DNA of 13,326 nt from Spirochaetia bacterium (GCA_900769955.1 CAAGIP010000063.1:1-13326); one strand, 5' to 3'. Numbered from the stretch's first letter, positions 6,751 to 13,065 are shown. The notes: generated by a model not told the origin, from the letters alone. Translations and numbers: made by a program.

Positions 6751-8106
6751 ATGACACGAGAAGAAATGATGGCAAAGGCACCTGTCGGACGCCTTATCCT
6801 GAAACTTGCCATTCCGACGATCTGCGCACAGCTCATCAATGCATTATACAGCATAGTTGACCGCATCTACCTCGGGCACATCCCGGGAACCGGAGGCATA
6901 GTACTCACGGGAGTGGGCGTGACCTTCCCCATCCTCATGCTCATCACCGCATTCTCAAACCTCATCGGAGCAGGAGGCGCGCCTCTTGCATCGATCCAGC
7001 TGGGAAGCGGGAACAGGGAAAAGGCAGAGGACATTCTCAACCAGGGAGCATTCTCGCTTATCATAATATCGGTAACGCTGACAGTGTTCTTTTCAGTTTT
7101 CAGAACTCCCCTCCTCTACCTCTTCGGGGCATCATCACAGACCATAGGGTATGCGGAAGATTACATCAGCGTTTACCTCATCGGGACGATCTTCGTACAG
7201 CTTTCACTGGGGCTGAATCCCTTCATCACGGCGCAGGGATACTCATCGTTTGCCATGATGACCATCGTGATAGGTGCAGTCATGAACATCGCCCTTGACC
7301 CGCTGTTCATCTTCGTCTTCGGCATGGGTGCAAAGGGTGCTGCCCTTGCAACAATCATCTCACAGGCAGTTTCCGCACTCTGGGTTGTGAGGTTCTTCCT
7401 CGGGAAACGCACACTTCTTCACCTTTCACTGAAGAAATTCAGGATCAGGAAAGAGATCATGATGCCGGTGCTGATGCTCGGTGTCTCTCCCTTCATCATG
7501 GCGGCAACCGAGGCTGCGATAAACATAGTCTTCAACTCGACACTTCAGAGAACCGGAGGGGACGCGGCGGTGGGAACAATGACCATGATATGCTCCGTCA
7601 TGTCATTCTGCTGGATGCCCCTTCAGGGATTTTCACAGGGTGCACAGCCCGTGATAAGTTTTAACTTCGGTGCCCGTAACAATGACAGGGTGAAGAAAGC
7701 ATTCAGGGTATTCCTGCTTACTGCAGTCACATATGCCTTTTCAGTAATGGCCCTCATAGAGCTCTTCCCTGATGTCTTCCTTTCCCTGCTCACAAATGAC
7801 AAGGAACTGGTAAGTTATGCGGTTCCGTATGCCAGGATATACTTCATCGGCCTAGGAATCTTCGGTATCCAGATGGCATGTCAGCAGACTCTGCTGGGGC
7901 TGGGTCAGGCAAAGATATCGCTCTTCATCGCACTTCTGAGGAAGGTAATCCTCCTCATTCCGCTTGTCCTAATCCTCTCATCAGTCATGGGAGTTAAAGG
8001 TGCATTCATTGCCGAACCCGTCAGCGACATCACATCAGCACTGACGGCACTCACCGTATTCACCCTCAACTTCAGGAAGATACTGGAGCGGGGCCCTAGG
8101 AAGTGA
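6751..8106 (+). CDS. MATE-family efflux transporter
   Basis: The protein has 451 residues, the standard length for MATE (multidrug and toxic compound extrusion) pumps, which export cationic or aromatic compounds against Na+ or H+ across the inner membrane. About 12 membrane helices in two similar halves are visible. Family features seen: an N-terminal PVGRLILKLAIPTICAQLINALYSIVDRIYLGH with the Asp-containing first helix, GAGGAPLASIQLGSGNREKAE after helix 2, LDPLFIFVFGMGAKGAALAT in the first half, and in the second half LQGFSQGAQPVISFNFGARN, the conserved Q-G-x-x-P-x-x-x-x-N-x-G pattern. Specificity cannot be read. It lies 43 bp after the FkbM gene on the same strand and may be co-transcribed, or may use the candidate promoter at 6715-6743. 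Confidence 0.95.
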   Translation: MTREEMMAKAPVGRLILKLAIPTICAQLINALYSIVDRIYLGHIPGTGGIVLTGVGVTFPILMLITAFSNLIGAGGAPLASIQLGSGNREKAEDILNQGAFSLIIISVTLTVFFSVFRTPLLYLFGASSQTIGYAEDYISVYLIGTIFVQLSLGLNPFITAQGYSSFAMMTIVIGAVMNIALDPLFIFVFGMGAKGAALATIISQAVSALWVVRFFLGKRTLLHLSLKKFRIRKEIMMPVLMLGVSPFIMAATEAAINIVFNSTLQRTGGDAAVGTMTMICSVMSFCWMPLQGFSQGAQPVISFNFGARNNDRVKKAFRVFLLTAVTYAFSVMALIELFPDVFLSLLTNDKELVSYAVPYARIYFIGLGIFGIQMACQQTLLGLGQAKISLFIALLRKVILLIPLVLILSSVMGVKGAFIAEPVSDITSALTALTVFTLNFRKILERGPRK

Positions 8107-8409
8107 TCAGGAGAGCAGATCATCCATCGTAATGACACTGGAGAAAACTGATGCATAACCGCCTTCCATAAGACCGAAGGTGGTTATAAGCACATTATGC
8201 ACGACAGTCTTCCGGGGAGCCATGGCCGCAACGGTTTCTTCCCGTTCCTTTATCGTCAGAAACATGCTTCTGTCAACGGAAAACTCATGCATGCAGAACT
8301 GCATTTTCAGACCATTCTTTTCCACAGGGGAAAGCCCTGCATGCCTGAAAGTGATGTACTGTCCAGGCACTTCGTCCACAAGAAAGGTTTCTCCAACCCT
8401 TCTTTCTTC
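8107..8409 (-). pseudogene. decayed C-terminal fragment of an AAA/archaeal-type ATPase
   Basis: The reading frame keeps about 100 residues that match the C-terminal end of the gut-bacterial AAA ATPases (COG1672-like, about 450 residues when complete). The segment EFSVDRSMFLTIKEREETV is followed by PRKTVVHNVLITTFGL and ends in FSSVITMDDLLS, the typical closing motif (LITTxGL ... VITxDDLF) of this family. The frame is closed upstream by TAG at 8410-8412; no ATP-binding domain lies upstream and no SD supports the internal GTG at 8379, so it is read as a remnant. The upstream 8410-8560 may hold further frame-shifted debris. Its stop codon directly abuts the MATE stop codon. Whether the peptide is ever made is unknown. 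Confidence 0.7.
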
Positions 8410-8439
8410 CTACCATTTGGATATTCAAAATACATTTCA

Positions 8440-8600
8440 AAGTCAGTTTTTTCCGACTTTTTTCAATTAAAACGCCAAAAGTACCTTTAAATTGAAAAAT
8501 ACTCATGATTTTCCAGACTTTTTTCAGTTTTGATGATTTCCCCGTCATGGCTCCGCAGGAGGAAAGAAAAGGGTTATCAGTGATTTTTTAAGGCCAACGC
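8440..8600. repeat. AT-rich gap with inverted repeat and repeated TTCCGACTTT
   Basis: TTTTTCAATT (8459-8468) and AATTGAAAAA (8490-8499) form a perfect 10-bp inverted repeat. TTCCGACTTT occurs at 8451-8460 and again at 8617-8626; a related TTCCAGACTTT lies at 8511-8521. AAAGTC (8440-8445) pairs with GACTTT (8455-8460), followed by Ts on the plus strand, a weak terminator-like hairpin. No gene is seen between the remnant and the hydrolase. Confidence 0.4.
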
Positions 8601-8601
8601 C

Positions 8602-8631
8602 TTGCAATATCCCATATTCCGACTTTAAAAT
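8602..8631 (+). promoter_or_regulatory. candidate promoter giving a leaderless hydrolase transcript
   Basis: TTGCAA (8602-8607), an 18-bp spacer and TAAAAT (8626-8631, 5 of 6 to consensus) are followed by 6 nt before the ATG at 8638. There is no SD between them. Confidence 0.45.
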
Positions 8632-8637
8632 GTTTCC

Positions 8638-9717
8638 ATGAACGAGAAATACCCGCTTTCCCGGAAGATGCAGAAGATACTCGCGCTTTCAAACATGTTC
8701 ACAGAGCGCGATGTCGATAAGCTGACTCCCGAAGCTATAAATAACCTGAACAAGAAATCCATACCGAACTCCCGGTTCGTAAGGAAGCTGTTCAACAAAC
8801 CCGCACCCCACATATCGAAGACGACGTACGTCATTCCGGTTACCGGCGGTGCGATCACAGGCCACTTCTATTCCAGCTCTGCGGACCTGGCCATGACAAG
8901 TCTCAAACCGCTCATCATATACATGCATGGCGGCGGATGGGTGCTTGGCAACATGGATCTCTACGGACTCTACTGCTCCCACATCGCGGCGGTCACCAAT
9001 TCATCGGTCCTGCTTCTGGATTACAGGCTTGCACCTCAGTACAAGTTTCCGACAGCCATAGAGGACTGCTATGATGCATACCTCTGGGCCCTTCAGGGAG
9101 TAAGGTACTGGAAGGTTGATCCCGACAGACTGTTCCTGATGGGTGACAGTGCGGGAGGCGCACTGGCTGCGGGAGTATCACTGCTTGCAAGGGACAGGAA
9201 GGTCCCCCTGCCCACAGGCCAGATACTTATCTACCCGGTAACTGACGGACGCCTCAGGACGGAAAGCTTCCAGAAATATTCAGACAGTCCCACACTCACT
9301 GACAGGATGATGAAGTTCTACATCAACTGCTATCAGAGGGAGCCGAAGGACATACTCTCACCCCTTTTCTCTCCCCTGCTTGCACCCGATCTTTCCCGCC
9401 TGCCCGACACTTTAATAATAGGTGCCGAGTTTGACCCGCTGAAGGATGACGGACGCCTCTTTGCAGAGGCTCTCAATACCGCCGGGTCCCAGGCAAATTA
9501 CATTGAGATCTCAAATACCGTACATGGCTTCATAAACTATCCCAAGGCAGTCGGTGCCGAGGAAACGGACTGCATGATAAGGCAGTTCACTTCAGGACGT
9601 CCCATAGAAAAGATTCAGGCACTTACCGAAGCGGAGCTCAAAAGGGAAGGAAGACTGAGAATGCAGGAAGCATCACAGAAGTTCCATGCAAAGGAAGCTT
9701 CAGCCGATGAAGCATAA
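8638..9717 (+). CDS. HSL-family alpha/beta-hydrolase (esterase/lipase)
   Basis: The protein has 359 residues and belongs to the hormone-sensitive-lipase type of carboxylesterases, which hydrolyse acyl or acetyl esters. All catalytic parts are visible: the oxyanion motif HGGGW at 97-101, DYRLAP at 128-133, the nucleophile elbow GDSAG at 169-173 (Ser171), the acid Asp266 in GAEFDPLKD, and His296 in NTVHGF. An N-terminal cap of about 85 residues precedes the fold. No signal peptide is seen, so it is probably cytoplasmic. A polar helical tail of about 50 residues (LTEAELKREGRLRMQEASQKF) extends past the catalytic fold. The end overlaps the start of the next gene by 11 bp, and that gene's SD lies inside this coding region, so the two are probably co-translated. 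The natural substrate is unknown. Confidence 0.93.
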   Translation: MNEKYPLSRKMQKILALSNMFTERDVDKLTPEAINNLNKKSIPNSRFVRKLFNKPAPHISKTTYVIPVTGGAITGHFYSSSADLAMTSLKPLIIYMHGGGWVLGNMDLYGLYCSHIAAVTNSSVLLLDYRLAPQYKFPTAIEDCYDAYLWALQGVRYWKVDPDRLFLMGDSAGGALAAGVSLLARDRKVPLPTGQILIYPVTDGRLRTESFQKYSDSPTLTDRMMKFYINCYQREPKDILSPLFSPLLAPDLSRLPDTLIIGAEFDPLKDDGRLFAEALNTAGSQANYIEISNTVHGFINYPKAVGAEETDCMIRQFTSGRPIEKIQALTEAELKREGRLRMQEASQKFHAKEASADEA

Positions 9718-10522
9718 GCTTACAGCGCTTATGATCATGGTGATGATCATATCCCCGATATACGCAGCATTCACGGATCCGTTCAGGGATGAGTGCGTGA
9801 AGATAAATCCATCGATGCTTCCAGATGATGCATTCGTCCATATGCCGCTTTCCTACAACGGGAATCCTGATTTCACATCGGGAGGAAAGTACTCTGCCGA
9901 TATCCTTGTCGGTTTCGGTTCCTTTGCAGGCGGCGCCGACATGTCGATAACGACAGTAAAGGAAAGTGACGGGAAATACACCGTAAAACCATCCATCGCG
10001 TTCAATGCGATGGCAGACTGGGACAAGGAACTCACGGATAACCTGGTCCTTTCACTGGGAGCAGGCATTTCATACCGCCTCGATTACACGAAAAGCGGTG
10101 TGGACTCATCCGTACTGAGACCGACAAAGAATTCAGGACTCAAGTTCTTCAGGACTCATTTTGAGAAAGAACGCGATGTTTTCACTCACATGGAATCAGT
10201 GATGGTGACATACGCTGACACTCTGAGAGGGGCCCTGGTACTCAGGAACTTTACCGATCTTTCCGCAGCACTTTCATGCTGCTTCTCAAATGATTACATA
10301 GAAGTGTTTGCTGAAGCATCCCTTACGGATGTCTTCCACTTCTCACGCCTCTCTCCCGGTGCTGAAGCCCGCATCACGTTCCTGGACACGCTATCACTTT
10401 CAGCAGGCTATGAAAGAGGATACTGGAAGGCAGGTGCTGACCTGAGACTGCTCTGCTTAAGACTGTACGGGGAATACAGGCAGGACGGAGAAGTGATGGT
10501 TGCACTCTCAGTGTTCTGCTGA
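9707..10522 (+). CDS. exported beta-rich protein, possible small outer-membrane barrel
   Basis: The protein has 271 residues and I do not recognise a family. An N-terminal signal peptide is clear (KHK, then LTALMIMVMIISPIYA, cleavage near YAA-FTD). The mature chain shows repeated amphipathic strands separated by turns: YSADILVGFGSFAGGADMSI, YTVKPSIAFNAMADW, NLVLSLGAGISYRLDY, YIEVFAEASLTDVFHF, AEARITFLDTLSLSAGYERGYWKAGADL, then LRLYGEYR and EVMVALSVFC. Alternating residues and the Gly/aromatic content fit an 8-12-stranded outer-membrane barrel, so a diderm cell is implied. The final residue is Cys, not the usual aromatic, although Phe is next to last. The start at 9707 is chosen for its signal peptide and the AAGGAAG site 9 nt upstream. 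It overlaps the hydrolase gene and nearly touches the convergent gene ending at 10526. Confidence 0.75.
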   Translation: MKHKLTALMIMVMIISPIYAAFTDPFRDECVKINPSMLPDDAFVHMPLSYNGNPDFTSGGKYSADILVGFGSFAGGADMSITTVKESDGKYTVKPSIAFNAMADWDKELTDNLVLSLGAGISYRLDYTKSGVDSSVLRPTKNSGLKFFRTHFEKERDVFTHMESVMVTYADTLRGALVLRNFTDLSAALSCCFSNDYIEVFAEASLTDVFHFSRLSPGAEARITFLDTLSLSAGYERGYWKAGADLRLLCLRLYGEYRQDGEVMVALSVFC

Positions 10523-10525
10523 TCA

Positions 10526-12094
10526 TCACACTTCCCTGTATCCGGCAACCCCTTTTCCTTCGCTTGAAAAGACAATGACCACCTTCCTTATCCTTTTACC
10601 GCATGCATGGTATCTGACATCATACCCTTTGGCATCAATCTGCAATGCACCGTCATGAAAGCACTGTTCCAAAGTGCGTCCCCTGTCCATCTTCAGTTCA
10701 ATGAGATATACAGTCGAAGCATTTGCAAGAGTCAGGTCACTTCTGCCATAGATGGACTGCAGCTCGGATATCACGGAAAAACCTACCAAGCGGAAAACCA
10801 TATGCATTATCGAGAGATAATAGTTTTCATACATGTTTTTCTGAATCATTGTAGGGATATCGGACACAAGGGATGAAATAATCGTCATGAGTTTATCCAG
10901 ATCATTACTCATGATTGCTTTCTGAAGATTGGCAACCTCCATGCCCATACTGTCTCCATGAAGACTCACAAACTCCGGAAGCAATGAATTAAGAAATCCC
11001 TTCTCCACCTCCTGATTGGGAAAGCCCAGCAGATAGCAGTCATACTCACGGTCATATTCCTTAATAGTGATATATCCTGACTGATACAGCAGAGGAAGAA
11101 TCTTTCCGGAGGAGGAATCGAATTCAGTAAAATCGGAAAGTGTCGCTTTCCTGTCGTTTACAAGATCCAGCGCAAGAGATGGAGAACGTGACAGAAGCTT
11201 TGTCAGGAACGACGGAGTTGCGGCCATGAACCAATACTGACCATAGTCAGTTTCCTTCATGGCAAGCAGAAGCGAGAACGGATTGAATACACCCTCTCCG
11301 TTTCTGGAAAACCGATAACCGTCATACATGGACTTCAGGTGTGACCTGCATTCATCAATCGTTTCACCGTTCTTCTCAGCCAGCTGATAAAGTTTTGATG
11401 AGAAAACATCAAAGAGTTCCTCTTCAGTAATTCCGCAGACTGCGGAATACTCATCATTACGGCTTATATCCTCCAGCTGGTTAAGCCCGGAGAATATGTT
11501 CACATGGTCGATTTTGGTTATTCCTGTAATAAAACAGAACTCGATGTATTCGTCACACTCCTTCAGGGGGCCATAAAGGCCGCGAAGGAGAGCCCTGTTG
11601 TGTACTTCCATATCTGAAAAGAGGGCATCCAGTACAGGCTTGTCATACTCATCAACAAGGATGACAACCTTTTCTCCCGTCTTCCTGTAAAGAGAAACTA
11701 TAATCCAGGCAAGTCGCTCTGCAGGATCATCATTTCTCCTTACTACGCCGTATTCTTCCTCAATAATGGAGAGCAGATAATCCAGATGTGATTCAAGTTT
11801 TCCTGGCAGGGAATACTCATTTCCGGCAAAGCTGAGCTTGATTACCGGATGCACCTTTGATTCCATCCCGCTCTCTGCTATTTCAAGCCCTTCAAACAAT
11901 TCCTTTCTGCCTCGGAACCAGGCTTCAAGCGTGGAAACAAACAGACTCTTTCCAAAGCGCCTTGGCCGCGAGAGGAAATAATATGAACCGGACGAAACAA
12001 GATGAATGATGTATTTCGTCTTATCCACATAGTAATAATGTCCTTTCCTGATCTTTTCGAAGTTCTGTATTCCGATGGGAAGAAGTCTGTCCAT
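10526..12094 (-). CDS. AAA-ATPase-like protein with C-terminal PD-(D/E)XK nuclease domain
   Basis: The protein has 522 residues and matches the widespread AAA-ATPase_like + DUF1703 (PD-(D/E)XK) architecture. The N-terminal half opens with LPIGIQNFEKIRKG and YYVDKT (21-26), then a degenerate P-loop SRPRRFGKSL (42-51) and Walker B VILVDEYDKPVL with Asp148/Glu149. The C-terminus carries the nuclease core: GRSD (Asp453), IELK (Glu466, Lys468), and ALQI (Gln485) in the following helix. All key residues are present, so the protein looks intact. The function of this family is unproven; it is often linked to mobile or defence-related regions. The start at 12094 is the family start (MDRLLPIG); a frame to 12181 adds a hydrophobic extension without support. 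TATATT ends 6 nt upstream of the ATG and no SD is seen. Confidence 0.92.
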   Translation of the reverse strand: MDRLLPIGIQNFEKIRKGHYYYVDKTKYIIHLVSSGSYYFLSRPRRFGKSLFVSTLEAWFRGRKELFEGLEIAESGMESKVHPVIKLSFAGNEYSLPGKLESHLDYLLSIIEEEYGVVRRNDDPAERLAWIIVSLYRKTGEKVVILVDEYDKPVLDALFSDMEVHNRALLRGLYGPLKECDEYIEFCFITGITKIDHVNIFSGLNQLEDISRNDEYSAVCGITEEELFDVFSSKLYQLAEKNGETIDECRSHLKSMYDGYRFSRNGEGVFNPFSLLLAMKETDYGQYWFMAATPSFLTKLLSRSPSLALDLVNDRKATLSDFTEFDSSSGKILPLLYQSGYITIKEYDREYDCYLLGFPNQEVEKGFLNSLLPEFVSLHGDSMGMEVANLQKAIMSNDLDKLMTIISSLVSDIPTMIQKNMYENYYLSIMHMVFRLVGFSVISELQSIYGRSDLTLANASTVYLIELKMDRGRTLEQCFHDGALQIDAKGYDVRYHACGKRIRKVVIVFSSEGKGVAGYREV

Positions 12095-12100
12095 GACATA

Positions 12101-12128
12101 AATATAACACGAGGACGAGGGATGAGAA
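12101..12128 (-). promoter_or_regulatory. candidate promoter giving a leaderless AAA-ATPase transcript
   Basis: On the minus strand TTCTCA (12123-12128), 16 bp and TATATT (12101-12106, 5 of 6) lie with 6 nt before the ATG at 12094. The -35 is weak. Just upstream (12129-12300) no gene is seen; it holds the palindrome CTTACGTAAG (12202-12211) and a 9-bp direct repeat GATCAAAGT (12176-12184 and 12212-12220). Confidence 0.35.
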
Positions 12129-12300
12129 AGAAGAAAACAAATCACCGGAAGATCAGGATATAACCACGACAGCATGATCAAAGTGCTTCCATGGTCAAAA
12201 GCTTACGTAAGGATCAAAGTCTGATAGTCATCCGTAAAATCGTGTTCATTTTCAGCATATCTCTATTGCCACAAGAGCAATAATACATTCTCCTATACCT

Positions 12301-12402
12301 GTAGGTGGCCTAAAGTAAACGGTAGGCGGTTTGCTCTGCTTCATGTCGCTCAATCGGCGTGGGGGCCCTGCCTCCACAGACTAAAAACTGGGAGGTGCTG
12401 AT
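12301..12402 (+). promoter_or_regulatory. structured 5' leader of the toxin mRNA
   Basis: The leader contains AGGTGGCC (12303-12310) and GGTAGGCGGTT (12321-12331), which can pair with the region downstream of the gene (12581-12588 and 12566-12576). A local 7-bp hairpin GTGGGGG/CCTCCAC (12359-12377, loop CCCTG) follows. The strong SD GGGAGGTG (12390-12397) stands 7 nt before the ATG. A long leader with folding upstream of a strong SD is typical of type I toxins. I could not pick out a convincing promoter for it. Confidence 0.5.
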
Positions 12403-12513
12403 ATGACGGATTATGAAACGTTAAGCGTAGTAATAATGATTATCGGTTTGGTGGTTTCGGCAGTAATGCTCGGGATTACCATAGGAAGCAAAAAAAGAAA
12501 TAATCGCCACTGA
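12403..12513 (+). CDS. putative holin-like toxin, 36 residues (type I toxin-antitoxin)
   Basis: The protein begins MTDYETLSVVIMI, has one hydrophobic segment of about 22 residues (7-28), and ends with a basic tail GSKKRNNRH. This is the layout of the putative holin-like toxin family (Hol_Tox), related in style to TxpA/BsrG-type membrane toxins, whose overexpression damages the membrane. The MT(D/V)YE start is characteristic of that family, which is known mainly from Firmicutes. The start has a strong SD (GGGAGGTG, GGAGG 7 nt away). A terminator hairpin overlaps the stop codon, and a promoter facing the gene lies downstream at 12598-12627, as expected for an antisense RNA antitoxin. The gene is short enough to be missed by ordinary gene calling. 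Function is inferred from family resemblance and context, not shown. Confidence 0.75.
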   Translation: MTDYETLSVVIMIIGLVVSAVMLGITIGSKKRNNRH

Positions 12514-12541
12514 TCCCGACCAAGGTGCAGTGACGATTTTT
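12490..12541. terminator. bidirectional terminator shared by toxin mRNA and antisense RNA
   Basis: AATCG-C-CACTG (12502-12512) pairs with CAGTG-A-CGATT (12528-12538), with a 15-nt loop. In the minus-strand RNA the central pair becomes a U-G wobble, giving an unbroken 11-bp stem followed by AUUUC and seven U (12490-12496). In the plus-strand RNA it is a C-A mismatch followed by U's to 12541. It is therefore better for the antisense direction, and leaky termination of the toxin mRNA is likely. Confidence 0.65.
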
Positions 12542-12591
12542 ATCGAACATAATCTTGGAGTGGACAACCGTCTGTCGGAGGGCCGCCTTCC
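12490..12591 (-). ncRNA. candidate antisense antitoxin RNA
   Basis: A predicted transcript of about 100 nt starts near 12591, from the promoter at 12598-12627, and ends at the U-run at 12490. It would be complementary to the 3' end of the toxin gene (last 8 codons) and to its 3' untranslated region. This convergent 3'-overlap is the arrangement of txpA/ratA and bsrG/SR4, where the antisense RNA promotes degradation or blocks translation of toxin mRNA. No RNA evidence is available. Confidence 0.45.
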
Positions 12592-12597
12592 ATTCTT

Positions 12598-12627
12598 ATC
12601 TTAACAATGCACATGTCCATCCGTCAA
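12598..12627 (-). promoter_or_regulatory. promoter facing the toxin gene
   Basis: On the minus strand TTGACG (12622-12627, 5 of 6), an 18-bp spacer and TAAGAT (12598-12603, 4 of 6). It has no open reading frame in front of it, which supports a non-coding product. Confidence 0.45.
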
Positions 12628-12723
12628 TATAACGATCACTGCAGAATCATCTTTATCAATAGTCACATGAACTGAAACGCTCCCTGTTTTCCACTTTGAT
12701 TTCGTATCATGACCGTAGGGTAT

Positions 12724-12768
12724 AAAAAACCCCTCTGCGGAGAAAAGGAGGTAAACCGCTACGAGGGG
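12724..12768 (-). terminator. strong Rho-independent terminator
   Basis: On the minus strand CCCCTC (12763-12768) and GCGG (12756-12759) pair with CCGC (12737-12740) and GAGGGG (12730-12735), with a small internal loop and a 15-nt apical loop, then six T (12724-12729). No gene ends just before it, because the GH20 gene has its own terminator at 13037-13065. This is the main reason to suspect a separate RNA. Confidence 0.75.
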
Positions 12769-12848
12769 AACAAAAGGAGGTAAATTTTTTCTAAGGGATT
12801 TAAGTTCTTTCCCTTATTGATGACTCAAAGATAATCCTTTAGGAAAAA
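12724..12848 (-). ncRNA. candidate small RNA with two anti-Shine-Dalgarno motifs
   Basis: A predicted RNA of about 125 nt starts near 12848, from TTGTAT (12877-12882) - 16 bp - TATATT (12855-12860). Its 5' part can fold as a hairpin AAGGG/CCCTT around 12790-12812. Then comes an unpaired stretch with ACCUCCUUUU (12772-12781), and then a terminator hairpin CCCCUC-GCGG / CCGC-GAGGGG (12730-12768), whose 15-nt loop carries ACCUCCUUUU again (12743-12752), and six U. ACCUCCUUU is the 3' end of 16S rRNA, so the RNA could pair with the SD of many mRNAs; the Rpn gene's AAAGGAGGT would pair over 9 bp. C-rich loop motifs of this kind are known from regulatory RNAs such as the Staphylococcus Rsa family. 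The promoter and RNA are predicted only. Confidence 0.45.
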
Positions 12849-12873
12849 TTAATCAATATACTTTTAGAAAAAA

Positions 12874-12969
12874 TGTATACAAATTTTTAAAAATTTCTTT
12901 AACATCATTTTTTATTTTTACAATTACTTTATATATAAATAATTGCCTGATTAAAAATATTTGTATACA
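12874..12969. promoter_or_regulatory. paired TGTATACA palindromes in very AT-rich DNA
   Basis: TGTATACAAAT (12874-12884) and its exact inverse ATTTGTATACA (12959-12969) flank about 74 bp of AT-rich sequence. Each contains the 8-bp palindrome TGTATACA, which resembles GntR-type operator cores (the Bacillus gluconate operator centres on TTGTATACAA). The first copy overlaps the -35 of the candidate sRNA promoter. No reading frame is seen in 12785-13036. Confidence 0.4.
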
Positions 12970-13036
12970 CATTTTCACATTTCTCCGATATCTTGAATAT
13001 TTTACCGATAAGACACTTTGATGGTCCTGAGAAGCT

Positions 13037-13065
13037 AAAAATCCCGGTCCTCATCGGATCGGGAT
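13037..13065 (-). terminator. Rho-independent terminator of the GH20 gene
   Basis: On the minus strand ATCCCGATCC pairs with GGACCGGGAT (13056-13065 with 13041-13050; one A-C mismatch), with a 5-nt loop, followed by four further T beyond the stem's terminal T (13037-13041). It begins 6 nt after the stop codon. Confidence 0.8.

Noticed and set aside
8440..8465. Plus-strand AT-only hairpin as a MATE terminator
   Set aside because: The stem is 6 bp and lies over 330 bp past the MATE stop beyond another gene fragment; too weak and too far.
8285..8548. 87-codon minus-strand frame overlapping the ATPase remnant
   Set aside because: It is out of frame with the recognisable ATPase motifs and has no known domain; at most it is frameshifted debris.
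12095..12181. Upstream extension of the AAA-ATPase frame by 29 residues
   Set aside because: Family members start at the MDRLLPIG-type motif, and the extension has no SD.
12743..12784. Two AAAAGGAGGTAAA repeats as a mini-CRISPR, iterons or tandem RBSs
   Set aside because: There are only two copies, no spacer pattern, and no coding frame follows them; they are better explained as motifs of the minus-strand RNA.
12603..12808. Open minus-strand frame of about 68 codons ending ...DDSAVIVILTDGHVHC
   Set aside because: It has no ATG, GTG or TTG with an SD, and it runs through the strong terminator at 12724-12768; kept only as a possible worn gene end.
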